Positions 21,233-32,137 of a stretch of 40,637 nt of DNA are shown piece by piece. Within the stretch, counting starts at the first letter, position 1, and each line of letters starts with the position of its first letter. The notes beneath the pieces are model-generated. The model was not told where the DNA came from and searched no databases. It worked only from the letters and a program-made list of their open reading frames with translations. This DNA comes from Pelomyxa schiedti (Eukaryota > Evosea > Pelobiontida > Pelomyxidae). The DNA lies in NCBI GenBank assembly GCA_020536535.1, contig JAHLWZ010000939.1, forward strand, positions 1 to 40,637, written 5' to 3'. The position numbers and the translations under genes were made by a program.

Positions 21233-24200
21233 TTAATAAGTACGTTCTATTGACTTAAGTATGCTTACAATGTCAATTGTTTCTAGCTTTCTCTGTAACT
21301 TTCCTTGCGCAAGGGAGATATTTCGTTGCAACAAGGAAGAAATTGTTGGGGCAACAGTCAGTAATTTCTTGGACATCCGTTGTGCTCTGCCCATAGCTTG
21401 TTTTGTGCTGCGTATCTTTGCTTTAACACTGGGCTTCTTGGATATATTTCTAGTTCGATTCAGGAATTGAAGGGTTGCAGCTAATTCTGTGAGGTCCCGA
21501 TTTGCAGCTGCGATTTGGTTTTTCTGCAAAGTCAATAAGACGGAAAAGTCATAGAATGGGAGTGGAGACCAGGTCGGAAAGAGCTTTTTCAGCTGAGAAC
21601 TCCGGAAAAACGAAATGTGTTAATTTTTTGTTGCACTTCACAATAAGCTGTAGGGAATTCAAAGCCATAGGAGTTAAATCGTTTCTGTCCAGTTTCACTA
21701 TTCAGGTTAATATCTCTTATGCTCTGTATTTATTTTAACTTCAGAGCCTTACATTCAGTTAACGACCGATTGCCAATGAGATTTTGAACGAACACTTCTG
21801 TCTGTGTAGCTGGGCAGGTATTGTTTGACACATCCAGATATGTGAGTGTTTTAGATACTCTAACGGCTTCTGCAATAGAGGCAAGATTCAACTTGGAGTT
21901 ACTGATATCCAGGTGCGTAATCCCCTTTGAGAGCAGAGAGGCAATTTGCCCAGGTGCTGCTGTGGCCTCAGTGCAGCCTTGTATTACTACTTTTGGAATT
22001 ACTGCCGCTCTTGCAAATTCTGTCATTAATTGTGGAGTTCCATTGCCAATAACGTGAAGCTCATTTACAGAAGGCGGCAGAACACCGAAGGGTATAAAAT
22101 CCGAAACGGCGTGGACAATAAGACAAATCTGCATCTACGCTGAGGAAAAAGAAATAATACAAGAAACAAAGCATACTTGTGCTTTGGGTGGTACAAGTTC
22201 CAGAGCTGGAACAAAGACAACAATATGGTTACTGTCAATAGAGAGCATTTTCAGCGAGCTCAGTGATCTTTCTGTAGCAAGTTTCTGGCGGAGAGTGTCG
22301 AGAATACCCTCACCAGTTTTTGAAGAGTGATGTCCTTCAGTTAGGGTTGTACCTGGAGACTTTCAAACTGGGGTGACAGTAAGAACAAAAAAACCTTGAA
22401 GGCTGAGTCGTTTCAACTTAATTTTACTGTCAGCAATAGCATTTAGAATGCAACCAGTCTTCATCAACGAATTACTGATATGCAATTCCTTCAAAAATAG
22501 TGACCGGCCGATCAAAGCCACAATGTTTGCGCCATCATCATTTTTAAATGGGTTGCTCGAGATATCCAAAAACTTGAGTACTAATTTGTATTAGGATGGA
22601 AAAAAAATGGCAGAGCACAAAGTGAAAGTCACCCCTTGTTTGCAGGCAGTCAAGTGCCGGTAAAATAGAAGAGTTGCACTGCGTAGCATGGAGATCAAGA
22701 TGCTGCAAACATGTATGACCACTTAAGCCCTTTAATACACTTATGACTCCATCACTACCAAGATTATTCACAGAAAGGTCTACGGAAGTGAGGAGCGGAA
22801 GTGTTCTACGTGTAATTAAGATAAGGAAAAAGAAGTTGAAGATCAACCTGCTAACTAAGCATTGGCACAGAGAAGCGGCAAAATTTTGGCCTAAAGTTAC
22901 ATTGGAGAGAGTCAAACAAGTCATCGGTCCTTGCACCAATTCCACGACAGCATCTTGGCACAGCTGATCAGTGGTTGATTTCTCGATTTCCAACTTATAA
23001 GGGCCCCGGGTAAGAGTAAGAGCCTTAAGTAGTCCATAGGCCAAATTTGGGCAGCTGGACCAACTGGAGGGTATCACTACATGTTCGAACTTGAACTGAG
23101 TCGGGATAGATTGGGATGTCTGTACTAGATCGGCTATGGTGGTGCCAGGTTGGAATTTCTTTCGAAGGTAGTCAGAAACGATCTTGGGGAAAGGTTCGGA
23201 AGAGTGAGCAGCAAGGTGGGTTATGCACTGTATATCCGAGGCAGGGTAGTGCTTTGGAACTTGTCTAGAGATGGATTTCTTGACCATTGTTTGAAAATGT
23301 TCTCTAGTTGTAGTTGCCGAGGGGTCCTCTCCAACAAACTGGCAAGCAACTTGGAAAATATCCAGCTTCGCTGGTGTACTGGGAAGCACTGATCTATGTT
23401 TCTGTGGCACTCTCAGGACAAATGGATACCTGAAGGAATTAATATTGTAAATTGTCCAGCAAGAAAACCTTGGAATTCCCAAAGAAATGAAGAAATCTTG
23501 GATGCACTTAACTACAGTGGTGTTGGGTGCAACCAGTCCCAGAAACTTCATTGACTTGGTTTCAATGACAAGTCTACCTTCGCGGGACATCTCGAGACCG
23601 GTAATTGAAACAAGAAATATCTTCTGTGGGACATGTGGGACAGTGAAACCTCCAGTGGCGCTGAACTTGGGCCCATAGTCAGTTTCTACAAGTGGCATTT
23701 CCCTCTTTCCTTGATGATAACAGCAAGGAGTATACCAGCAAATTGTTGTGGGAGAAAGCGGGTTCTTGAACGCAATTGAAGGGGGAGATATATGGCACTC
23801 GCCGGTTGAATCTGTGAACACCACGGGAAATTCGGGATCTGAACTGTCAGCTGATTTCCATCCAGATGGAAGTGCTACAATACATAAGTTATTTCAAACT
23901 GAGGCTGTACAACCAACAGGAACCAAGCTGAATTCACAATGAAGTTCCCCAGAAACATCCTTATCCTTCGGATTTATTTTTGAAAGGGCAAGTTTAACTG
24001 GAACTCTATGTTTGGTGAGAAGAGGAAAGATCCAGACATTAGATACGGTTGGCCAACTGGAACAGTTGTGAGTGGCAATAAATCCCAGTGACATTTTCCC
24101 ATTGGTTCATCTCTTTTCATAGGGAAAAATATTAAACTAACAGATAGAAGTCTGAGGTAGCAACTTTATAAATCTTTCCCAGTCCCAAACTTCAAATAAC

Positions 24201-24811
24201 ATAGAGTCGCTTGTTAAGTCATAGGGTTCAAAAATAAACTCCTGGTTCCATTCAGGATCCAGAGTGCGCTTGATTTTTTTTGTCTACACCCAAGTTAGGA
24301 CTTCTTTCCATTTCCATTACAATATCAGAGGTAGAAATTGCTAAGTTGTAAGGTCAGCAGCCATTATCACCTTCTCGATTTGCTCAAACATTGCAGCAAT
24401 GACATAGGGGTCGGCCTTTCGGGTAAACATGTCCCTGATTGCCAATCCCTGAGCACTTTTGATGACCACCTTGACATTATAAGGCACATTAAGAGGTGTC
24501 TTGACGACGGCGACGGTGACGGCGACTGCAGACGACGACGAACTAGAACTCGTTGCCGTCGTTGTTGATGGCGTTTTCGGTGTGGTTTTCGTTTTCGTTT
24601 TTGAGCTACTCGTAGTAGTAGTGCTCGTTGCAGTCGTAGCAGCAGAAGCAGCGGCGGCGGCGGTAGGTGTTGTTGGGGGCTCCGTCCCATGACCGCTGGA
24701 TTTGGGGGCATCGGGTGTGCTCGTCCCGGCAGAGTCGCCCCCGTGGTGGTGATTATGGGAGTGGTGGGAGTGATGGTGATGGTGGTGATTGTCGTCGTCC
24801 TTGTCGGCCAT
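21233..24811 (-). CDS. His-rich/C2/PH-like/LRR/coiled-coil protein, possibly CARMIL-like
   Basis: The N-terminus is His-rich (HHHHHHSHHSHNHHH) and Thr/Ser/Ala-rich. It is followed by a C2 domain: YNVKVVIKSAQGLAIRD, KADPYVIAAMFE, then KKIKRTLDPEWNQEFIFEPY across an intron. Next is a beta-rich segment (VPQKIFLVSITGLEMSREGR, then VIETKSMKFLGLVAPNTTVV) that could be a PH-like fold. A ribonuclease-inhibitor-type LRR array follows (LPLLTSVDLSVNNLGSDG, LQHLDLHATQCNSSIL, LKFLDISSNPFKNDDG, LTYLDVSNN). The last 90 residues are a basic coiled coil. PH-like, LRR and helical parts together recall CARMIL actin regulators, but the C2 domain is not part of that family. The stop at 21233 assumes no further intron; a GT...AG pair of 22 nt could move it to 21220. 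The start is the first in-frame ATG. Confidence 0.7.
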
Positions 24812-25293
24812 TGATCCACACAAACGTCTGGGGGGTCTTTTCGAGACGAAGCGGTATTGATGTTACGCAAACTGATAAAACGTCCAATCGTCGTGCCGGT
24901 GTTATATAGCACACATGATGTCATATTCCCCCCTTTTTCCCTCTTTCACAATAGCATCATCAGCATCAGCAAAAGTCTGACGTCATTGGGTTCTCGCCTA
25001 CGGCCGAAGCTAGAGAAGAACAGAGAACGCCACTCGAACAACCTCCTCAAAATTAGCAGGGACTGACGGGCAGTTACAGCCGTCGTTGGCCATACTCTAC
25101 AACGGATAGATACTGGGTTTTTTCACAACTTCCTAGCATTTCGTCCTGGTGTTTGTGCTCTTCTTTCCATCAAACTGAAAAGCTGTGGTGATGGTTGCAC
25201 GTACGTTGGAGACCGCCAAATAGACCCGTGGCCAATTTTGAACTCAAAAAAAAAAAAAAGAATTGTTTGGAAAGGAACAACTATGCAGCTTAA
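24812..25293. other. Intergenic, 482 bp without a supported gene
   Basis: This region lies between the kinase stop (25294) and the C2-LRR start (24811), both on the minus strand. It should contain the kinase 3' UTR and the C2-LRR promoter, with the TATA-like box at 24901-24908. An A-run at 25246-25260 is adjacent to the kinase stop. The short open frames show no family similarity. Confidence 0.5.
24901..24908 (-). promoter_or_regulatory. TATA-like box upstream of the C2-LRR gene
   Basis: Read on the minus strand this is TATATAAC, 90 bp upstream of the ATG at 24811, a plausible TATA distance if the leader is short. It is a single occurrence and was not tested against background. Confidence 0.3.
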
Positions 25294-27595
25294 TCAGGGG
25301 TTGCCAGTTTTGGAGGACAACAGCACCATTGTTGATGTGGACGCTGAGGAACCTGAACTTGCAGCAGAGGGCAGAAGAGTAGCCGTGTGATAACTTGAGG
25401 TCACACGAGGGGGCTTGGCAGGCGCGTCGGCCATTCCCAGTGACAGAGTCCGGAGTGTGTCCTGCACGAGCTCCTGCAGTGTTGGGAATCCCGGTGGATC
25501 ATCAAACGTGAATATGCCTTCGCTGTTGCTGTTTTATTTGGGTGTGTGGGTTGGGAGTTTAATGCCACAGAGAGTAGGATGTACCTTGTGGGCAACCGCC
25601 GGAATCTTTTGTGTGAAATTCCTCCTACGATGTCATGCCAGGAGAATACAAAGTAACCAAGCTCACTGCCACTGAACCTTACAAGCCACGATTTTGGTGC
25701 AGCCAGTAATAGTGCTGTGTTGGAAGTGCTTATGTTGCCGTGGAAGTAGGCCAACCCTATCACTTCATGTATCTGTGGCGAATTACGTTTTTTTTTTTTT
25801 TTTTTATAGGAAGAGTGTGGAACCTTTTGTGCAAGTCCAATACCTTCCGATATGCTACCAAAGCCATCGAGAATGGCCATGCGTTCTCTGGTCACTATGT
25901 CGCTGTCGTTCTCTATTTGTTGGTTGTTTGGTGGGAGTGATGATTGAAGGCTTCGGCAGCATACCAACCAAGACCTCTTGCATCGATTGCAAGAGTGGAA
26001 TAAGAGGTGTTGTAGAAATATCAGGTGTTCCTGCGTATTGCACAGAGAGAGGTCGTCCTTCAGGAACAAGGTTGAATTCACAAGAAAAAGCATCAAGGAA
26101 GGCTGACCAAGGTACCGCTGTCTAATTTGTGGTCAGCAAGAGGAGTGGAAAAGGGGAAGGGGAAGGGAAGGAAGACCTGGTACTGGAAAAACTTCAGCCA
26201 AAATTGATTGGTAGGTGGGTCAGGAATGATTACGTGGATGATCTGATTTAGACATGTGTAAATTACAGTGTGTGCCCAGATAACTTACTCTTTGACGTAG
26301 ATTGGAGACAATGTAAGGAAAATCTGGTCTGTTTTCAGGTTTGCCATCCCAGCAGCGCCTTGGTTCAGAAATTAATTAAATTCTTTGATGAAGAGGAAAA
26401 AGTAACTGCATGAGATCAACATATCCGGGATTTGAGTTGCGGGGAATAGGAGGTCTTATATTATTGTTACAAATATCCGTCGCAAACTCTAATTCAAATT
26501 AAGAAGAGTTGGAATTTTCATTTCCTTACCACTTAAAACAGTATAAGACGGGAAAAGAGGAGCACGTGTAAGAATTTGCCAAAGAACTAAACCAAAACTG
26601 AATCCTCCCAGTTAGATTAAGTGCTTTTAAAGTGTAAAGTACCTATAAACATCAGCTTTTTCGTTGAAACCTTGCCCCCTCAAAACTTCTGGAGCCATCC
26701 AAAGAGGAGTCTGGTGTAGATATAAGATGCGTGAAGACATGTGCTGAGAAGTACCCCCTTTGCCACAAGTTTGTCACGCAATACAGCTTGGCCATTTGGC
26801 CTTAATTCACTTAATCCGAAGTCACAAACCTACCATAATGTTTGTGACCAAATACTTAGGTAAAGATTTCACCAACTTTCACATGGTTATGTTGATCTAC
26901 AAGTAGATTGGATGCTATGGACATCATTAGTGACTTTTTTAAGGATTGTGGCCAATTTAACTCTTGAGATCTCTGTGTATAATAGCAGGGTTTGAGGAGT
27001 GTAGCCACGATACACCTAGTGCAGCTTCTGTAGCCATTGTGAGCCTGATAGCAAGTGGCATGTGTTTTGATGTGTCCAAGAGCAGGCTTTCCAGGTTATT
27101 CTGGTATAAACCCAATTGGTGAGTACTAGGGTGAGACCCGTGCAACTTACACTCAGAAGCTCCATGCAAATAGAAATTTCATTACTTTTGGAAGTGCAGG
27201 CTCCCATAAAGAGGCAGACATTTGGGTGAGCAACCTTACTACAACAGGCCTTACTTAGATAAACAGAGCTCCATCTCCTACCTCATAATGGCAACTTCAT
27301 TTCTGAAGCTCCTCATAGCTCCCTCATCAAGACTATGCGTTACAACCTTGACTGCCACTTGTGTACTTCTAAGAAATTACTTAACAAAAAAAAAAAAAAA
27401 AAAAACCTCACCTGCAAATCCCACTCCAAACAGTGCCAAATGCACCTTTAGAATAAAGGGAAAAAAAGTCAGTCCAAGCAAGAGCCTAGTGACAACCAAA
27501 AAACCACAGTGGAATTCCCTACCACCACCAATTGGATGAAGCAGGCGTATTTCTTCAGGAGAAATTTCCGGTAGCCCACCAAAACGCGCCGCCAT
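25294..27595 (-). CDS. Shk-type dual-domain kinase: TKL kinase then SH2
   Basis: This is a cytoplasmic protein kinase with a phosphotyrosine-binding tail. All kinase motifs are present across roughly ten introns: IGGGAFGTVW glycine loop, QVAVKVV with the ATP lysine, FRNEVAIM helix C, HPNVCLFMGACT, IIHRDLKS, CDFGLSELRP, TPLWMAPEVLRG, KADVYSFGLVLWQ and RPDFPYIVSNLRQ. The invariant Lys, HRD Asp and DFG are intact, so it should be active. After a linker (WSAFLDAFSCEFNLVPEG) comes an SH2 domain: LAYFHGNISTSNTALLL, WLVRFSGSELGYFVFS with the phosphotyrosine-binding Arg, HKRFRRL and TFDDPPGFPTLQELV. The tail is Ser/Ala-rich and ends at 25294. Kinase-then-SH2 order is that of Dictyostelium ShkA-E, the reverse of Src. 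The start ATG at 27595 lies 67 bp from the preceding gene's stop. Confidence 0.9.
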
Positions 27596-27662
27596 CTCTC
27601 AGTAATAAACAATGTGGTATGTCTTCTTTTACTTAGTTGGTGCGTTCCCGGAATTCGGTCAA

Positions 27663-30600
27663 TCAATAGCGCCCTCCGATGGGCCTCGTTTTTTTCGTGT
27701 GTTCTAGCTGGCAATCTAGAAGGGCAAGTTGGTACTCCAGCTCCTCGGCGTCGTCTTTGGAGACTGGCTCCCATTCCAGGTTCTGCAGCGGTGTTATACT
27801 CGCGTCCTTGGTTGTTGTCGATGGTGGGGTGGCTGTAGCTGTTGACTTGGACTTTGATTTGGGTTTGGATTTCTGCGGTTTGGGGGAGGAAGGACTTGTG
27901 GGAGGCTGTGTTGGTGTCGCTGGCGGTGCAACCGGTGCTGCTGTTGGTGTTGTTGGTGTGGTAGTGGCAGTACTAGTGGGCAGAGACAGTGAGAGCCTGC
28001 GGCACGCGAAATTGTACAGCTTGGTGGTGGCCGAGGCCACGCGGCTGGCTGCCTTCTGCACGTTGTGGTGCTCGGCCGTGGGGGGGTAGCACATGATGGT
28101 GATGTTGGGCGCCGTGGCGTGCGCGTTCGGGTGGTAGCTGCACGTGCTCACGAGGCGCGCCGTGGCGACGGCGACGCCTTTCCCTGCCGAGGCCAGGAGC
28201 GACTGGAAGAGCACATCCTGCGCGGCAAATTTGAGTGAGGAAAACGAACCCCGGTTGGGATTATGGGTGGGTGGGTGGGTGGGCGAGGGGGGAGAGGCGT
28301 GCCGTACCTGTTTGGCTGATAGAAGAATGGCACTGGCATTGAGAAGGTCCTTTGTACTTTCAGCAACTGCACTTGAGGCTGTAATCATTTCGTCGGCGGC
28401 CTGTTGATATTTCGCAGAGAAAGTCTGTTTTTGTGTTACAACAAAAGAAAAGAGACTGAAGAACGGCCAACGAGTCTTCTCAATGTGCCAGAAATCTTTT
28501 TGGCCTCAACTGTACTGAGAATAAGTGAAGTAGTCGAATCTGCAATCTCCCGTAGAAGGGAGCAGAACGAACTTGAAGACTCTTAGTAACTTTCGAGGAA
28601 AAAAGAGAGAAAAGAAAATACTGGAAATCAGTTTGGTCCAGAGTTTCATTGGAAAGAGTTTGTATGAGTGAGGCACAAAAACTATCCAGGTCCTTGATTA
28701 AAGTGAATCTAATTTATACAGAATTTATGAAGGACACACGTTTGCCAGAGTGAGAATGGCTGGTGAAGTATTCACACCAGCTAGTCCCTGCCTGACAGCC
28801 AGGGAAGCAAGAGACCCAGGTTTAGTGTGCGTAGGACGAATGGGCTTGGGATTGCTGTGAGTCGGAGGTGGCGGTGGCGGTGGAGGCGGGGGCGGTGGTG
28901 GTATTGGTGCCTTTGTAAGAGGAGGAGGAGGCAAAGATTTGTTTGGGGAACGCATGGTTACGGAAGGGGAAGGGGGTAATGGTGTTGATGGAGTTAAGAG
29001 GAGTGGACGTGATGGGGTTGGACTTGAGGCAGATGTGGAACTAAAAGATGCTCCTCTACCAGGAGGAGGTGGCGGTGGTTGGGTTGATGGAAGAGCCTTC
29101 CCTGATACTGTTGTTCGGGGAAATATTGCCAAGGTTTCCTCAAAGCATGCAAGACTTGTTTCTTGGTTCGAAAAAGAAACGGAAAATTATGGGAATACCT
29201 CTTTTCGAGCCCCACATCAATGGCTTCAAACCTGTCACCTCTAACACCGCCTGCCATACAGTAGGTCATATTAATCAGAGAGAGGAAGGACCTGAAGCGA
29301 TCTCAGACATATAGGTGATCAGACTGCTGTGAATATTTGCAAAGCTTATCTCTAGAGGTTCTTTGATCTCAAATCCTGGAGAACAAATATTGGTACCAGG
29401 AATAGAATATTAAGCGAACTGTAGGTATAATGATGTTAGTGGGAGAATAAACCATTCACAAGGTCGAGTAGTTGTTGTAAGCCTTCTGTAGTAGCTTTTC
29501 CCAATTGAGATAAGCGACTTTGGGTAAAGTCCATCTGATCCGAAGGACTGAAAGGTGATTAGAGAAGAGAAAAAGGTGGAAGGCCAATGTTTCATGGCCT
29601 TGAATCACAAGTAAAGTAAGCTTACTTTACAAAGCTATCTATGAAATCTGCAATGGTACTTCTGACTACGGCAAATTGCTTTCCAATAGCACCAGCCCTG
29701 AAATAATCGTTTAACGTGTTAAGAACATTGCTGGGTATTACGTTGAGGTGTGAATGGCTTTGGGGGTCAAATTTTCCATGTGTAACTTGATTTCAAGTAA
29801 TCCACATGCAACAACTGGAATACTTTGTATAAACCCAAAGAGATCATGGGAAAACCTCTATCGATTGAAGTAGAAAGGAAGTGCTTTAAATCCTGAAGGG
29901 ATTCAATCATTCCTTGAGAAACTCTGTCTAAAGTTTTTGACAGAAATTCCGATGGTGTCTCTTGCATGCCTAGAAAAATCCTTAAATTGAATAAGGGAGG
30001 GAGTATATACTTTTCCCAACAAGTATCACTTGCTGTGAGGTTAATAAAACCCCTTTAGCTGCTGCATATAAACCCTACAGAAGTATTAAAAAAAAGAGGA
30101 GTGCCGTAAATACCTACTTGAACAGCAACAGTGTCCCTCATAATACTACTACATAATTTTAGAGCGTCCCTGAGACCATGAGCAAAAACAGAGAGAGAAT
30201 TGGTGAGTTTTCCGAACTCTAAGCAGGCTCCTGCTTTGTTGGATGCCAAGACATCCTGGGGATATTAACAGAAAGAACAAAAGGAGTAATACCACACCAG
30301 TATCTGAACTCTTAGTGCGGACATACTATCTACGGAAGAAATAGCTTCATCGGTAACAGAAGTTAAGGTAACACTGTGGAGTAAGTAAAATAAATAGAGA
30401 AAAAATATGTGTTTAGTTGCCTTTCTGGAAGATCATTTCTATTTAGAAGTTGACCGGCAACAGCAAAAACAGAATCAGATGTTACAGCATTCAATGCAGA
30501 AGATAGTTTATTAACAGATTCCTTGTGACATTACAAGGCATAGCAAGAGAACGCAAGAACCTGAATAAGAATGCGTCCAGTAAGGAAATCTCTTTCCTTT

Positions 30601-32024
30601 AGCTTTTCTGCAGCTATTTGGGCGGGAAACTTAAATTTTGGAGTGGCATCTTGAATTTCATCTGGAGATGCCCCAGACATCAGGATGGGCACATGGACCT
30701 TGAATTAAACATAAATGCGAAAGCAACATTGCCCCAAGGGACGTACTTTTACATCGTTACCAAGGGTAAGAACACATCGTGCAATTATCTTGTACCACAC
30801 TTCCAATATTTTGGCCCCAGTCACTGTTGGCTGCAAATCGAGATGCCTTGGAACCAAGAGGGGGATGTCAGCAACGTAATCTTCCTTGACAACGGGGAAT
30901 CCTTCTTTGACAGGTATGACGGACACTCGTTTGTTCTCCTTGGATGCTCCGAATTTCATTGCTGTTGCAGGTTATCTGCCTAAGCATCGTAATACTGAAT
31001 GTGAAAGCTGCATACTTTGTCGCAAGTATACAGTGCAAGATTGAACTGGCTTAGATGATACGTTGTGAATGCGAACCCTAATAGTGACCTAATGCTTTTT
31101 AAGTAAAGAGGTCTGTTTCCGGGTACAAACTGTGTCACCAGGGTAAGTAATTTGCTTATCAGCAGTAGCATCCAGATGAAAGGAATTACGATAGCCCATA
31201 TTGGCACTTACAGTTGCAGGAATTGTTGTAGGGTTCAGGCATGGTTTTACTGCAATGCATTTCAGTAAAGGATGACATGACTGGCAAATGGTACCAACAC
31301 GCACGATTTGTTCCAATTTTGCAGAATCACGCCAACTTCCACTCAGTCTTACCTTCATTACCAAAGAGTATTCTACCTTGACCTAAAGAATGTCCAGTGT
31401 GAAAATGAACCAAAGAATCAACACAGGAAAAAGCACCTTGCCACACTTGAAAGAGCAGGAAGGAGCAGCGTCGGTTGGTATTTTAAATGAAAATGGATAT
31501 GTCCCCAAACTTTGTGCAAAAATTTCAGAGGGAGGCTTATTGCTTGGGTAAAGGATGGCTTTTTCAGAGAAGTGAACCCGTCTCTTTGGCGTTCCCTGAT
31601 CAAAAAGTGAAAAAAAGGGGGGCTATATCTCACAGGCGATAAAGCTTACCCCAGGTACAACACGATCAACAGCCATGGCAACATTTGTAGCTTCTCTAAA
31701 TTATGGGTTACTTTAACTCCCATAATCGCAATGGGTAACGAGGCAACAAGTTGAAAAGAGGGATACAAACGAGGATGTTGTGGTCTCGACAGCTTCAAAG
31801 ATCAGAGTTACTCTCTCTATCTTGGACGACTTTTTAGATTTCGCAACTGACGCCGTGAGCTGCTGCGCCACGACTCCAGTCGCAGCGTGTTCATGTTGGC
31901 TGCTCATTATTCCCATAACTTCGCCACACAGCGTCGCCACCCCGCTGATGTTCGTGCCCGTGGCCCACAGCACTTTGTCTCCGTCATACTTGATAACAGC
32001 CGGAGGCCCACGGCCCAGCGACAT
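27663..32024 (-). CDS. Arrestin-fold protein fused to talin/I-LWEQ-like helical rod
   Basis: The N-terminal part (32024 to about 30600) reads as an arrestin N+C fold: GTNISGVATLCGEVMG, SKIERVTLIFEAVE, YPFSFKIPTDAAPS, RYSLVMKVRLSG-type strands, CLNPTTIPATVSANMG, then a C-domain with SVIPVKEGFPVVKED and DIPLLVPRHLDLQPTVTG. The frame continues by short introns into Ala/Ser/Leu-rich helices (NKLSSALNAVTSDSVFAVAG, FGKLTNSLSVFAHGLRDALK, FLSKTLDRVSQGMIESLQDL). A formin-like proline-rich stretch follows (28725-29100), then AADEMITASSAVAESTKDLL and LLASAGKGVAVATARLV, with VQKAASRVASATTKLY further on. The last three strongly recall talin/HIP1R I/LWEQ actin-binding helices. A Thr/Pro/Lys linker and a short helix end the protein at 27663. 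Arrestins recruit membrane receptors and I/LWEQ modules bind F-actin, so I infer an endocytic or adhesion adaptor. Splicing in 29300-30600 is only partly resolved. Confidence 0.65.
28266..28293 (+). other. G-quadruplex-type G-run cluster inside an intron
   Basis: Five GGG runs separated by single T residues are followed by a longer G run. The motif lies on the non-coding strand of an intron in the arrestin-fusion gene, whose RNA would carry the C-rich complement. Single-nucleotide loops are the most stable parallel quadruplex class. Confidence 0.6.
28725..29110 (-). repeat. Formin-like poly-proline-coding tract
   Basis: On the minus strand this exon encodes several poly-Pro blocks with Ser/Thr spacers, including a run of about fifteen prolines near 28860-28915. 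Such tracts bind profilin or SH3/WW domains. It lies between the two helical parts of the arrestin-fusion protein. Confidence 0.65.
29611..29630. repeat. Perfect 20-bp palindrome at an intron 5' splice site
   Basis: GTAAAGTAAGCTTACTTTAC is its own reverse complement with no loop. In the arrestin-fusion gene the minus-strand exon ends ATAGATAGCTTT and this palindrome begins exactly at the GT of the next intron. A hairpin in the pre-mRNA would hide the 5' splice site. Confidence 0.75.
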
Positions 32025-32137
32025 TCACAGGTTTCGAGAAAAACACTCTTGTGAGATCTGAGAACGAATGTGGGATTCAGTAGCCCTTCGACATCGAAGC
32101 GACACCACATGGCGAATAGGTGTGAAGGGAAAGAGAC
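32025..32137. promoter_or_regulatory. Short divergent promoter, arrestin fusion and BRAP
   Basis: Only 113 bp lie between the two outward-facing start codons, or 191 bp if BRAP starts at 32216. Both promoters must overlap here. No specific element is identified. Confidence 0.4.
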
